NCBI GenBank assembly: GCA_027924645.1
Contig: BSBN01000252.1
Location: 1,736,001-1,800,000 of the forward strand
Source: Cunninghamia lanceolata
Taxonomy: Eukaryota; Streptophyta; Pinopsida; Cupressales; Cupressaceae
DNA length: 64,000 bases
Direction of reading: 5' to 3'
Shown here: piece after piece, positions 1-12,240 of the stretch
Position numbering within the stretch: position 1 is the stretch's first letter
How the letters are laid out: each line of letters opens with the position of its first letter
The notes under the pieces: generated by a model
Database searches by the model: none
Told to the model about the DNA's origin: nothing
What the model saw: the letters and a program-made list of their open reading frames with translations, nothing else
Translations under genes and position numbers: made by a program

Positions 1-1440
1 ATATTGTGTAATTATTCTTCAAACTTACAATATTTTAATGCATTTTAAATTGTAGTAGTATTCAATATTATTATATTTTAATATCTTAGGCAGACATTTC
101 AAATCTCTCCACACCCAACTAGGGTTAGAGTTCTACACATTTTATTTTATGAAATTAGATTATTTTTGAGATTTCAATTTTATTTACTCAAGAGTTAAAA
201 ATCTAGGATTTCAATTTTATTTAGTTAAAATTAAAAATCTATAGTATCACTAAAAATATTTCGCCATGTTATTACATTTTTTATTTTATTCTTCAAACTT
301 ACAATATTTTAATGCATTTTAAATTATAAAAGTATTAGTATTATTACATTTTAAGAAAATATTTGTGTTATTTAATAGGTTTGTAAAGTTTAGTTTTATA
401 GTTAAAGAAATATTTTAGTCCTATTTTATTTTTACCAAATTAGATTATTTTTAAAATTTCAATTTTATTTACCCAAAACATTTTTCAATTATTGGAATGC
501 AATTTGTCTATACAACCAATACCTAATCAACAAAAAATAATTTCAACTAAACAAATACTATATACAACCAATAGCTAATCAACAAAAAAAAAAATTACAA
601 CTAAACAAATACTATAATAACAACACTACAAGGTAGGTATTGGCCACTATATGACACTTGTTTAATAGGCTTTGTAAAGTTTAGTTTTATAGCTAAGTAA
701 ATAATTTAGTGCTATTTTATTTTTACTAAATTAAATTATTTCTGAGATTTCAATTTTATTTACTCAACCACAATATTAGATTAATTAAAATAATTAAAAT
801 CATGTTCTCTAAAAGTACTTATTATTATTACTTAAACAAAAAATTAAGTGATTAAGATAAAATTAATATGTTAAACACTTCAAATCTCTCCACATCCAAC
901 TAGGGTTAGGATTCTACATATTTTATTTTATAAAATTAGATTATTTTGGAGATTTCAATTTTATTTACTCAAGAGTTACAAATCTAAGATTTTAATTTTA
1001 TTTAGTCAAAAGTTAAAAATCTAGTATCAGGGAAAATAATGTTATTACATTTTTTATTTTATTCTTCAAACTTACAATATTTTAATGCATTTTAAATTAT
1101 AAAAGTATTAGTATTATTACATTTTAAGGAAATATTTGTGTTATTTAATAGGCTTTGTAAAGTTTAGTTTTATACTTAAGAAAATATTTTAGTCCTAGAT
1201 TATTTTTGAGATTTCAATTTTATTTACCAAGATATGCAATTTGTCTATACAAGCAATACTTAATCAACAAAAAAAATTACAACTAAATAAATACTATATA
1301 CAACCAATAGCTAATCAACAAAAAAATTACAAGTTAACGAATACTATAATAAAAACACTAAATTACAACTTACGAATACTATAATAAAAACACTACAAGG
1401 CAAGCCACTACGTGGCACTTGTTAATTATTGTGATTTTCT
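1..1440. repeat. AT-rich tandem repeat, two copies of about 0.78 kb
   Basis: The sequence from about 1-640 recurs at about 780-1400. Landmarks recur in order: the block beginning CAAATCTCTCCACACCCAAC at 99 returns at 880, TTATTCTTCAAACTTACAAT near 288 returns near 1060, and TTGTCTATACAA near 508 returns near 1232. The copies differ by scattered substitutions and small deletions. No coding frame is visible. The strong AT bias fits non-coding repeat or LTR-type DNA. The family is not recognised. Confidence 0.7.
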
Positions 1441-1856
1441 TATTTTCATTTTTTTTTTTGGTTTTATTTTTTCCAATTTTTTTTTTGGTTCCATAGTTTT
1501 TGTGATTTTCTTATTTTAATTTGGTTTTTATTTTTTATTTTTTCCAATTTCTTTTTTAGTTTTTATTTTTTGTTTTTTCCAATTTCTTGTTTTTATTTTT
1601 ATTTTTTTCCAATTTATTTTTTGATTCTATAGTTTTTATATTTTCTTATTATCAATTTATTTTTAAATCACCAAAAATATCAAACAAAAAAAATTAAAAA
1701 ATTAAAAAATAAAAACAATAGAAAAAATAAACTATGGAAAAGAGATATCCCTCGGTTTTTCTAAATATAAATATACTAGTTAATAAATATAGTTAAATGT
1801 GCACCACAATAGTTGTTGCCCACTTATCTATGGCTTTATGGTTTTATTTTGAGACG
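1441..1856. repeat. T-rich and A-rich low-complexity stretch
   Basis: Up to about 1660, short T-runs alternate with CCAATTT, GGTTTTATTTTTT and GTGATTTTCTTATTTT motifs in a rough tandem array. At 1680-1735 the composition flips to A-runs, so the plus strand could fold back on itself. From 1740 to 1856 ordinary AT-rich sequence leads into the 3.8-kb duplication. No gene is seen. Confidence 0.6.
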
Positions 1857-4800
1857 TTTGTTGTATTGTAATGATTAATATATAAATTGGTGTATTTGTG
1901 TATGGAAGTTGGCAAATAACTTAATTTTTATATTTATTTTATTGTTACACATCTTAATAAATTGGTTTTGACTCCTAATGCATCTATTTGCCACTTTAGT
2001 TGAGAATTGTGAATGTGAAAATGATCCATGTTAGTTTCTTAATTGGGGAAATGAATCTTGAATTTTCAAAATTAAAGCTTAAAATTGGGTTCATTCCCCT
2101 TCTTTCCAACTAGTCATTATGGATCAACTAAAGCACACAAATATTTCAAATTGCATAGTAAGATGTTGTATTAAAGAAAAAAACCCTAATTCATTATCAT
2201 CATCTAGAGAATCAATAAGAAAGCATCTTGCTCACGTCTATAGGCATCAAAGCATTATCATGTGACATCAACATTCTAGGCATATTGCATGACTGCCTAC
2301 TATCTTCGGTGATTGTTTTGTATCATTTTTTAGTGCTCCAAATAGCACCTATAATTCTAGAAGCATCACATAAGGACTAACTCCCATAGACATATCAAGC
2401 CAAAGACTCAAGTAATGTTTCATAATCAAAATGGGAGCAATTTGGGCCGACTGACAAGAGTGGGTTACTTTTTTATAATTTAGGTTCTATGAACTAAGGA
2501 AGGTATTCCTAAGAAATCTTATTGAATAGTCAAAAAGAAATTAAAGGAACAAGGTCACACGACTTTGTTACACATTGTGCTGGATGAAAACCTAATTATT
2601 TGTCATTAATTACCCCTCATACTAGCTTACTAGACTTGCAAATTTGGTATCCCTAAACAACTAGTAGAACAATTTGGTTAAACATGGTTAGACCACAAAT
2701 AAATGATCAATGAAAGTCCCTAGAGATATTAATCAACTATAACCTCCCATAGACTTATGCAAACTAGCTAAGAACCATAAATTATTGGACAACCTACCAA
2801 GATTAGTATTAAATGAATTATGATCAAATGCCTTTATGACCAATGTCTTATTCATTAGGAATAGAGTAACAAAGTAAAAAAATATCTAAAGATTGTATGC
2901 AAGCTTCAATTAGTGAATCAGAATTTACCTAAGAATCCAATTCATCTAGCTACAAATTCATCCTAGATAACATTCAATGAAAAAACATCAAATAGACACA
3001 AAATACTTAGTGATTTGCAAATGATTAAAATAATTTATCACAAATATGATGACTAAGTATTTTTCCTCTATTTGTGAACAAGAGACGAACACATGTGACC
3101 TTAGAAGCATAAAAATAAGTACTAGAAATATAGTGCTATTTACAAATAATTTGTCCCTACAAAGTGGTTTCCTATTGATTACCTTTCATGAACACTCATA
3201 AATAAACATTTACAAAATTTTCCTAACAAAGGTATACATCTATTATCACTTGAGAATACTCAAAAGACACTTCAGATACATAAATTTGGCAAAAGATGAT
3301 AATGAAGAGGATAAACTTCCTTTTATAGCATGGAGGATGAAATTAAATTGGGTGATGATCAACACATGTCTTTTGCTAAAACAATCTAGGAGTGAGTGTT
3401 GGGAAGGTGTTGTACACCTTGCATTGAAATATTTCATATTTTGTAAAGTTGGTCCTATAAGTACTTAAAAATGCATGAACTGACATGGTAGTCTAAGGAT
3501 GATTTGGCAATCCAACTTACGACCCTCAAAAGCTTGAATTATATACTCTCAACAATATTTAAAATTGATGGCATCACCCCTCAACCTATTTAGCCCCTTA
3601 TCCATCTTGTTTAGCCCCTAGACTGAGTTCTAAGTCTTTGCCCACATCAAAAACCTTTTTGCAGATCCTCAGTTGGAGGGTCCCCTGAGAGACCTTAGGG
3701 TCACCCGGGTGACATGCCTTGGCAAAAGGGGGACCCTATTCCTGAAAGAGGTGACCCTTTCACCTTTTAACATGTGTGATTTATTTTAGTTTTGGTCAGT
3801 TTGCTTTCATTTTTACTCGTGATTAAGAGTCTTCTCTAGTCCTAATTGAACTACTACTCCCCCTGATTGATTCTCCTCTCGTCTTGACTCTTAATCAACT
3901 TCCAATTAGTCTTTTGTTATCTCTCCATCAATCCTCTATGATCTCCTAATAAGTCCCTTTGTTAACTTCCAATCATTTTCCCCCTTTGGTGTTGATTCTA
4001 TCCTATAAATACCTCCTCTCGATTTGATTTTAGGGGAGGTTGTGTACTACTGCAACTTGGCTTTCTTCTACAAAAGACTCTCATTCTCTAGGATCACCCT
4101 TAGGAACCCTATCATTTCTCTTGATGAAATTCTCCCCAAGCATCTTATGCTTCCACAGGACTATGTGTGCCTCTTTCATTTGTATTTCATTTTTATTTCA
4201 AAGCTTCTCAAACCTTTCTTACAACTCCCAATTTACCTTAGGATCCTAGTTCTTTCTCTATCATCAAGTAGAGGTTCCAATTGTTGCAGAGGAAGAGACC
4301 AAAAATGCTAGATCCCTGAGGACTCAAGCCAACACTAACACCACTAATTATTCATAGCTTCTTTAAATTTTCTTGTAGATTTAGTAATTAGAAAATTCTC
4401 ATTCACTTGAGGAAGTAAATTCATTATTTCTTCTTGGTTAGTTTAGGAATATCCTGCTTTACTAGATTTAGATCTTAGTTTATAATTTCCTACTTTGCTA
4501 GATTTAAATTTTAGATTAAATACATTGTATTTTCATTAGACTAGATCATATAGAAAATCAAAACCCAAAACATAGAAAATTGCATTCGTAGGAAAATCCA
4601 TATAGATTTGCATCCATTTAAAAGGTTCATTTCAAGCAAGTATGAATTACATAATTTTTTAATTTTGTGAAAATATAGAAAAAGTAGATTAGTTTGATTA
4701 TTGCATTCATTTAGATTTATGTGCATTAGAGACTTCATAAAACTTGGAAAATAAAATACACAAAGAGAAAGCTCTCGATCTCATCACAAGGAATTCAAGA

Positions 4801-5649
4801 ATTCAACACTCAAACAACTTGCAAACATCAAACACAAACATAGTCATCCATCTTCTTCATTCAAGATTGTCACTCAATGTGTCTTGGAATGAGAGAATAT
4901 TAGATCAAAACAAATCCTAGATGAGATCAGGGAGAACTTACCCATTCGAGAGGCTCCCACTAAATAAGTAGGCTAGGAACAAACTGAAATCATGAGGCTA
5001 ATTGAAGAATAAAATGAACAATGGAGACAAAGACAAGAATTTTGAGCAAGAGAGCTTAGACTTCTTGAATAATTAGTTGGACTCAAAGAATGAAGGTTGA
5101 ACACATTTCACCTTTTTCTACCAATGAATTGAACTGAATTAGAGAAAATGACCCTTCAAGTCATAATCCATTACAATGTCAGTGCATCCACATCAATCTC
5201 AATAAAAACACAATCAAAAACACAACCAATCATTAACATCACATACAAATAGACCACACCAACAATTATTTAACTATCATTCATGGCATTTTTTGTTTTA
5301 CATGAACAAAACAACCCATCAGTTCCAGCCCCACTCAAATGGCTCTTGCCATAAGAGCATGAGTGACTTGGTGGGTGCCTTTTAGCAAGGGTGCAATGAG
5401 TGTGTTGTTTGGAGTCTGACTCATTTGTGTTGTCCTTGAGTTAATTCTGAGCAACACATGTCCATCTCAAAATAGGGTGCCACACTTTGGGGGAGTCCAA
5501 TATTTTCCTAGGGGCTCATTGTATGTGTAATATTGCAAATGCATTTAATGTTGGTGGCACAGTAGGAAAATGTATTAAATTTTTGGGGGTCATGGTTTAG
5601 TGAGTATATGGTTTATTTGGCTGATTGGAGGAATACATTTAATTTATGG
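1857..5649. repeat. Copy A of a 3.8-kb tandem duplication
   Basis: This segment matches 5650-9437 in the same orientation with an offset of about 3.79 kb. Colinear landmarks are TAATGATTAATATATAAATT (1870 and 5668), TGTTGGGAAGGTGTTGTACA (3397; diverged copy at 7195), TATAAATACCTCCTCTC (4005 and 7789) and TCCAATATTTTCCTAGGGGC (about 5495 and 9290). Roughly nine of ten bases agree in stretches compared by eye. The unit carries LTR-like sequence: a TGTTGGGAAGG start, a TATA box, and near 4880-5090 a broken frame of charged residues that could be a gag remnant, the last point being weak inference. The join at 5650 lies in a GTTTGT microhomology. Confidence 0.8.
4003..4011 (+). promoter_or_regulatory. 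TATA box of an LTR-like promoter, copy A
   Basis: CTATAAATA sits about 600 bases after the LTR-like start TGTTGGGAAGG at 3397. It is repeated in copy B at 7787. Position and sequence fit a plant LTR promoter. Activity cannot be judged. Confidence 0.4.
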
Positions 5650-7253
5650 AGGTCACTGTTTGTAATGTAATGATTAATATATAAATTGGTGTTTGTGTAT
5701 GGAAGTTGGAAAATAATTTAATCTTAATTTTATTTTATTGTTGCACATCATAATGATTTGGTTTTGACTCCTAATGCATCTATTTGCCACTTTAGTTAAG
5801 ATTTGCTAGTGTGAAAATGATCAATGTTAGTTTTGTAATTGGGGAAATGAACCTTGAATTTTCAAAATTAAAGCTTAAAATTGGGTTCATTTACCTTCTT
5901 TCCAACTAGTCATTATGGATCAACTAAAGCACAAAAATATTTCAAATTACATAGTAGGATGGTGTATTAAAGAAAAAAACCCTAATTCATTATGATTTTC
6001 TAGAGAATCAATAAGAAAGCATCTTGCTCATGTCTATAGGCATCAAAGCATTATCATGTGACATCAACATTCTAGGCATATTACATGATTGCCTACTATC
6101 TTCGATGATTGTTTTGTATCATTTGTTAGTGCTCCAAATAGCACCTATAATTCTAGAAGCATCACATAAGGACTAACTCCCATAGACATATCAAGCCAAA
6201 GACTCAAGTAAAGATTCATAATCAAAATGGAAGGAATTTGGGTTGATTGACAAGAGTGGGCCACTTTTTTATAATTTAGGTTCTATGAATCAGGGAAGGT
6301 ATTCCCAAGAAATCTTACTAAATAGTCAAAAAGAAATTAAAAGAACAAGGTCACACGACTTTGTTACACATTGTGCTTGAGGAAAACCTAATTATTTGTC
6401 ATTAAGTACCCCCCATACTAGCTTACTGGACTTGCAAATTTGTTATCCCTAAACAATTGGTAGAACAATTTGGTTAAACATGGTTAGACCACAAATAAAT
6501 GATCAATGAAAGACCCCTAGAGATATTAATCAAAGTTATAACCTCCCATAGACTTATGCAAACTAGCTAAGAACCATAAATTATTAGACAACCTACCAAG
6601 ATTATTATTAAATGAATTATGATCAAATTCCTTTATGACCAATGTCCTATTCATTAGGAATAGAGTAACAAAGTAACAAAATATGTAAAGATTGTATGCA
6701 AGCTTCAATTAGTGAATCAGAATTGACCTGAGAATCCAATTCATCTAGCTACAAATTCATCCTAGATAACATTCAATGAAAAAAACATCAAATAGATGCA
6801 AAATACTTAGTGATCTGCAAATGATTAAAATAATTGATCACAAATAGGATGAGTAAGTATTTTACCTCTATTTGTGAACAAGAGACCAACAAATGTGACC
6901 TTAGAAGCATAAAAATAATTACTAGAAATATAGTCCTATTTACAAATAACTCATCCCTACAAAGTGGTTTCCTATTGATTACCTTTCACGAACACTCATA
7001 GATAAACATTTACAAAATTTTCCTAACAAAGGTATACATCTATTATCACTTGAGAATACTCAAAAGACACTTTAGATGCATAAATTTGGCAAAAGATGAG
7101 AACGAAGAGGATAAGCTTCCTTTTATAGCATGGAGGATGAAACTAAATTGGGTGATGATCAACACGTCTTTTGCTACAACAATCTAGGTGTGAGTGTTGA
7201 GAAGGTGTTGTACACCTTGAATTGAAATATTTCATATTTTGTAAAGTTGGTCC

Positions 7254-9251
7254 TATAAGTACTTAAAATGCATGAACCGACATGGAAGTCTGAGGATGAT
7301 TTGGCAATCCAACTTACGACCATCGAAGGCTTGAATTATATCCTTTCAACAATATTTAGGCTTGATGACATCGCCCCTCAACCTATTTAGGTCCTTATCC
7401 ATCTTGTTTAGCCCCTAAACTTAGTTCTAAGTCTTTTCCCACATCAAAAACCCTTGTGTAGATCCTCAACTGGAGGGTCGCTTGAGAGACCTTAGAGTCA
7501 CCCGGGGTGACCTACCTTGGCAAAAGGGGTACCCTATTCCTGAAAGAGGTGACCCTTTCATCTTTTAACATGTGTGATTTCTTTTAGTTTTGGTCAGTTT
7601 GCTTTCATTTTTACTCGTGATTAAGAGTCTTCTCTAGTCCTAATTCAACCACTACTCTCCTTGATTGATTCTCCTCTCCTCTTGACTCTAATCAACTTCC
7701 TTTTGTTATTTCTCCATCAATCCTCTATGATCTCCCAATAAGTCCCTTTGTTAACTTTCATTTCCCCCTTTGGTGTTGATTCTATCCTATAAATACCTCC
7801 TCTCCATTTGATTTTAGGGGAGGTTGTGTACTACTACAACTTGGATTTCTTCTACAAAGACTCTCATTATCTAGGATCACCCTTAGGAACTTTGTCATTT
7901 CTACTGTTGAAATTCTCCCCAAGCATCTTATGCTTCCATAGGACTATGTGTTCCTCTTTCATTTTTATTTCAAAGCTTCTCAAATCTTGCTTACAACTCC
8001 CAATTTACCTTAGGATCCTAGTTATTTCTCTGTCAGCAAGAAGAGGTTCCAATTGTTGTAGATGAAGAGACCAAAAATGTTGGATCAATGAGGACTCAAG
8101 CCAACACTGATACCATTGATTATTCATAGGTTCTTTAAATTTTCTTGTACATTTAGTAATTAGAAAATTCTCTTTCACTTGAGGAATTAAATTCATTATT
8201 TAATCTTCTTGGTTAGTTTAGAAATTTCTTGCTTTACTAGATTTAGATCTTAGTTTATAATTTCCTACTTTGCTAGATTTAAATTTTAGATTAAGTACAT
8301 TGTATTTTCATTAGATTAGATCATATAGAAAATTGAAACCCAAAACATAGAAAATTGCATTCGTAGGAAAATCCATATAGTTTTGCATCCATTTAAAAGG
8401 TTCATTTCAAGCAAGTAGTAATTACATAATTTTTAAATTTTGTGAAAATATAGAAAAAGTAGATTAGTTTGATTATTGCATTCATTTAGATTTATGTGCA
8501 TTAGAGACTTCATAAAACTTGGAAAACAAAATACACAAAGAGAAATCTCTCAATCTCATCACAAGGCATTCAAGAATTCAACACTCAAACAATTTGCAAA
8601 CATCAAACACAAACATAGTCATCCCTCTTGTTCATTCAACATTCTCACTCAATGTATCTTGGAATGAGAGAAGATTGGATCAAAACAATCCTAGATGAGA
8701 TCAAAGAGAACTTACCCATTCAAGAGGCTCCCACTAAATAAGTAGGTTAGGAACAAATTGAAATCATGAGGCTAATTGAAGTATAAAATGAACAATGGAG
8801 ACAAAGACAAGAATTTTGAGCAAGAGAGCTCAAAATTCTTGAAGAATTAGTTGAACTCAAAGAGAGAAGGTTGAACATGTTTCACCTTTTTTCTACCAAT
8901 GAATTGAACCAAATTAGAGAAAATGACCCTTCAAGTCATATAAGAATAACAACTACAAATCCATTACAATGTCATTGCATCCACATCAATCTAAATAACA
9001 ACACAATTGAAAACCCAACCAATCATTAACATCACATACAAATAGACCACAACAACAATGACTTAACTATCATTCGTGACATTTTGTTTTTGCATGAACA
9101 TAAAAACCCATCAGTTCCACCCCCACTCAAATGGTTCTTGCCACAAGAGCATGAGTGACTTGGTGGGTGCCAGTTTAGCAAGGGTGCAATGAGTTTGTTG
9201 CTTGGATTCTAACTCATTTGTGTTGTCCTTGAGTTAATTCTGAGCAACATG
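7254..9251. mobile_element. Probable 2.0-kb insertion inside a copia LTR
   Basis: The start of the 3' LTR at 18289 reads through ...TGTGGTCC-ATATCAAAAT without a break. In copy B the matching sequence stops at GGTCC (7249-7253) and resumes 2.0 kb later at GGTCC-ATCTCAAAAT (9252 onward). The same arrangement exists in copy A. This fits an inserted element with a GGTCC target duplication that entered before the 3.8-kb duplication. The insert contains the TATA box at 7787 and possible gag debris. Its ends do not read TG...CA at these positions, so the exact borders and class remain open. Confidence 0.4.
7787..7795 (+). promoter_or_regulatory. TATA box of an LTR-like promoter, copy B
   Basis: CTATAAATA followed by CCTCCTCTCC matches the copy A site at 4003. 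It lies within the putative 2.0-kb insert. Confidence 0.4.
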
Positions 9252-9688
9252 GGTCCATCTCAAAATAGGATGCCACACTTTGGGGGAATCCAATATTTTC
9301 CTAGGGGCTCATTGCACGTGTAATATTGCAAATGCATTTAGTGTTGGTGGCATAGTAGGAAAATGTATTAAATTTGGGGGGCTCATGGTTTAGTGAGCAT
9401 ATGGTTTATTGGGTTGATTGGAGGAATACAATTAATTAATGGAGGTCATTGTAAAATGCATTCAATATTGTAAAAAGCATCTATTGCTTGGCCCACATGT
9501 AGCAATCCAAATTTGGTGCTAGGTTTAAAGGGAGCAAATGAGATGTTTTGAAGAATGTAGTGTCTCTTGGTCCTAGAGACAAACTTGGGCACCCACCTTA
9601 GAGATGCTTAGTGTATTGATTATTGGTGCTTGGGACATTAAATAATGGTGGCAATAAAAATTTTTCTCTTGTTTTCTACTCTCTTTCC

Positions 9689-9696
9689 TATAAATA
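9689..9696 (+). promoter_or_regulatory. TATA box of the copia 5' LTR
   Basis: TATAAATA followed by GAGGGCTTGGG lies about 350 bases before the LTR end. This is where a copia U3/R promoter is expected. The open reading downstream is broken, so any transcript would be non-coding. Confidence 0.55.
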
Positions 9697-10048
9697 GAGG
9701 GCTTGGGTAGGAGATTATTCATATTTCTTGTGATTACTTCCTCCTTGAGTGTGAGTGTGAGTGTGGGTAACTTGGAAGAGCTTGGAGCTTGGAATTGTAT
9801 TATAAGTTTTGATTGTTGATAATACAATAGTTTAGAGTTTTTAAGGTTGGATTTTTTATAAAAGAGTTTTCCCAAGGTATATTGGTGTCTTTTTCTCTTG
9901 TGTGGTTGTTCTATCCCATTCTTCTATTCTTGCTATTTATTTTATGATGTTACTATTCTAGAATATTGTTTTAAATTGTGTAGATTAGTATCTTGCAACA
10001 CTCTTCTTGTAATAATAATTGTCAAAGTTTTGCATATTTCCTTTCATT

Positions 10049-10060
10049 TGGTATTAGAGC
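10049..10060 (+). other. Primer binding site of the copia element
   Basis: TGGTATTAGAGC differs by one base from TGGTATCAGAGC, the standard plant site complementary to the 3' end of initiator tRNA-Met. It follows the LTR end TTTCA by two bases and fixes the left border of the internal region. Confidence 0.85.
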
Positions 10061-10163
10061 CTAGCTAGCTAATTAAATATGTGAGAGGAGTAGGGCCTAT
10101 TTCTATTAATCCTTGTTTGAGTGGGAGATTTGTTGTAGTTGATCTTATTTTTAGGATACAACC

Positions 10164-10640
10164 ATGTCAAGCATTTCTAGAATAGAGAGAGAATTTCAAT
10201 GGAGGAAACTTTGAGCTTTGGAATCTCAAGATGGAGAAATTACTCATGGATAGAGATCTATGGGTAGTAGTTGTGGACTAGAGACCAACTAGCATGAAGG
10301 ATAAAGACTGGTTAGTTTTTTATCAAAAGGCAAGGAGTCTTATTCATTTTTTCCTTGTAGATTCAATGTTATTGAATATTTAGGGGGATCACATTACCAA
10401 TAAGCTTTGGAATTATTTGTTGAATTTTTATCAAACAAAGTCCCTTGTGAACAAGATTTTTCTACATAAGAGGTCGTATTCGCTAAAGATGGGTGTAGCG
10501 ATTTAATGAAAAAACACCTAAATGTATTAAACACCTTAGTGACTTAATTGGAATCTATAGATGTGATTATGGATGAGAAGGAATAGAGCATAACTCTCTT
10601 ATGTTCTTTGCCTTATAATTGTGATAATTTTGTGAAGGTG
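10164..10640 (+). pseudogene. Copia gag N-terminal region, decayed
   Basis: A broken frame gives FNGGNFELWNLKMEKLLMDR followed by DLW, the conserved start of copia gag (UBN2/DUF4219 type, F-x-G-x-N-F-x-x-W). Later blocks read WLVFYQKARSLIHFFLVDSM and KLWNYLLNFYQTKSLVNKIF, as expected for this capsid domain. Several stops and at least one frame change interrupt it. In an intact element the product would form the particle that packages the RNA. It lies directly after the primer binding site. Confidence 0.75.
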
Positions 10641-10654
10641 ATTAGTATTAGAAA

Positions 10655-11200
10655 TTGACGAGGTGGTGGGTTCATTACTTTTTGAGGAGATGAGGCATAA
10701 CATAACATATTTTGTCAAAGATGCTTTAATATTAAGAGGTCATTCCAAGGACAAAGAGAAGAACACGTGTGCCAAATCAAAGGTGAGATCTAAGACTTAT
10801 TGCAAATCCAAGGTGGCATGTAGGAACTATGGAAAGATGGGGCACTACAAAAGGGATTGCAAGGAGAAGAAGGCAAAGAGGGAGTTAGATGATGATATAG
10901 AGTCGATGACCTCTAACAATGATGGTGATGATGATTTTCTTGCAGCTCTTGCTACACATGCACATGAGGGTGTATGGCTTATTGAATCTAGAGCCTCTTT
11001 TCATAGGACTCCTAATATGGAGTTGTTCTCAATTTACGAGAGCTTCAATGGTGGTAGTGTGAATTTGGGAGATAACTCATCATAAAATCATCAAACTAGG
11101 TAGAGTCAAACTTGCATTTGGAGACAAAAGGACCAAGACCCTCTCCAATATTTTATGCATTCTAGGTTTGGTGAGGAACATTCTTTCTATAAAGTAAATT
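10655..11200 (+). pseudogene. Copia zinc knuckle and aspartic protease, inactive
   Basis: The frame 10663-11085 is the longest open piece of the element. It carries a nucleocapsid knuckle in which the second cysteine is lost: C-R-N-Y where C-x2-C is expected, followed by GHYKRDC. Beyond an acidic linker it reads WLIESRASFHRTPNMELFSI, the copia protease motif W-L-I-D-S-G-A-S, with the catalytic D-S-G changed to E-S-R. Out-of-frame sequence after 11085 (KLAFGDKRTKTLSNILCI) continues the protease domain. The open frame has no convincing start codon; it is a fragment of gag-pol, not a gene. Confidence 0.8.
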
Positions 11201-11379
11201 GACTGATGTTGGTGTGTAGGTGGTATTAAATAAGTATGGATGTAATATGGTTCTTGGGGCCATGGTCTTGGTTAAGGGTTGGTTTGGAACTCTTTTCCAA
11301 TTAGATGCTAGAACCATGGAATATAATAGTTTAAAGGTTATAGATTTAAGGGACCATAAGATTCCTATAGAGAAGACCA

Positions 11380-12240
11380 TGCTATAGCATGAGCATATGG
11401 GTCATATTAGTAAGAAAGGCCTATTTAGGCCTTCAAGAGTAAGAACTTAGTAGAGGGGATAACTAATTATTCTATGAATTGTTTAGTTATATGAACATTG
11501 CATATATGAGAAAAAAAAAATTAGGCTAAATTTTCTACAAGGTTTTTGAGATTTCTTGGGATTTTAGATTTGATTCATAGTGATGTATTTAGTCTTGTAG
11601 ATGTACCATCTCTTGAAAAATCCTTGTATTATATATATTCTATTAATGAATTCTCTAGGAAAGCATAGGTATTTTTTCTTAGGCATAAATCATAGTCTTC
11701 TTGAAGTTCAAAGAGATTAATGCTCTTATGAAGAATTAGATAGAAAGAAATATGAATATTTTGAGGATAGAGAATGGTGGAGAATTCTATTTAGTAGAGT
11801 TTGATCACTTTTGTAGGGACATGGTATTGCAAGGCATAAGGCAACTTTATACACCCCTTATCAAAAATACAATTACGAAGAGAATGAACATGAAATTGAT
11901 GGAGACCACTAGGATCATGCTCAATGGTGTCAGATTGGAACATAAATTCTAGGTGCAGGTTATAAGCACAACTTATTAATTGATTAATAGGTCTCCTACT
12001 TCACCTCTTGTAGATAAAAACCCTTGAGGAGGCTTGATAAAGAAATAAGCCTTTGCCATAACATATGAAGGTTTTTAATTGTGAGGCATATGTACATGTG
12101 CCTCAGGAGAAGAGATGAAGGTTATATTACAAAGAAAATAATTGTATCTTCATCAAGTATAGTGATGATGTGAAAAGGTACAATCTTTGAAATTTGGAAA
12201 TTGGAAAGATAGTGTATATAGTCAGAATGTGATCTTTAGG
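11380..12240 (+). pseudogene. Copia GAG-pre-integrase and integrase, decayed
   Basis: Around 11390 a HEHMGHISKKGL-like block marks the GAG-pre-integrase. Near 11575 HSDVFSLVDVPSLEKSLYYI is the start of the integrase core. The frame 11752-11952 reads LRIENGGEFYLVEFDHFCRD and later TKRMNMKLMETTRIML, matching the second catalytic region (normally D-N-G-G-E-F) and the region with the catalytic glutamate. The D-N-G-G aspartate is changed to E. Between 12000 and 12200, EAYVHVPQEKR-like debris belongs to the C-terminal part. Multiple stops. Confidence 0.78.

Larger units (their letters stand above)
5650..9437. repeat. Copy B of the 3.8-kb tandem duplication
   Basis: This is the second copy of 1857-5649 and ends where its last shared sequence, TTAATGGAGGTCATTG, runs on into the rest of a copia LTR (TAAAATGCATTC...). 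Copy A stops at the same point and jumps back to the unit start. The duplication therefore has one breakpoint in flanking DNA and one inside the LTR, so it probably postdates the copia insertion. Small frames in this unit are not shared intact with copy A and look like chance. Confidence 0.8.
7195..10046 (+). repeat. 5' LTR of the Ty1/copia element, interrupted
   Basis: The LTR starts TGTTGAGAAGGTG at 7195, like the 3' LTR start TGTTGGGAGGG at 18289, and ends ...TTTCA at 10046, two bases before the primer binding site. Subtracting the probable insertion 7254-9251, it would be about 0.85 kb. It contains a clear TATA box at 9689. Only about 130 bases of the 3' LTR survive for comparison, so length and start rest partly on inference. 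Confidence 0.55.

Noticed and set aside
4024..4311. Plus-strand ORF of 95 codons in copy A as a host gene
   Set aside because: It follows an LTR-like TATA box, is frameshifted relative to copy B (7808-8065) and has no domain, so it is probably LTR leader sequence.
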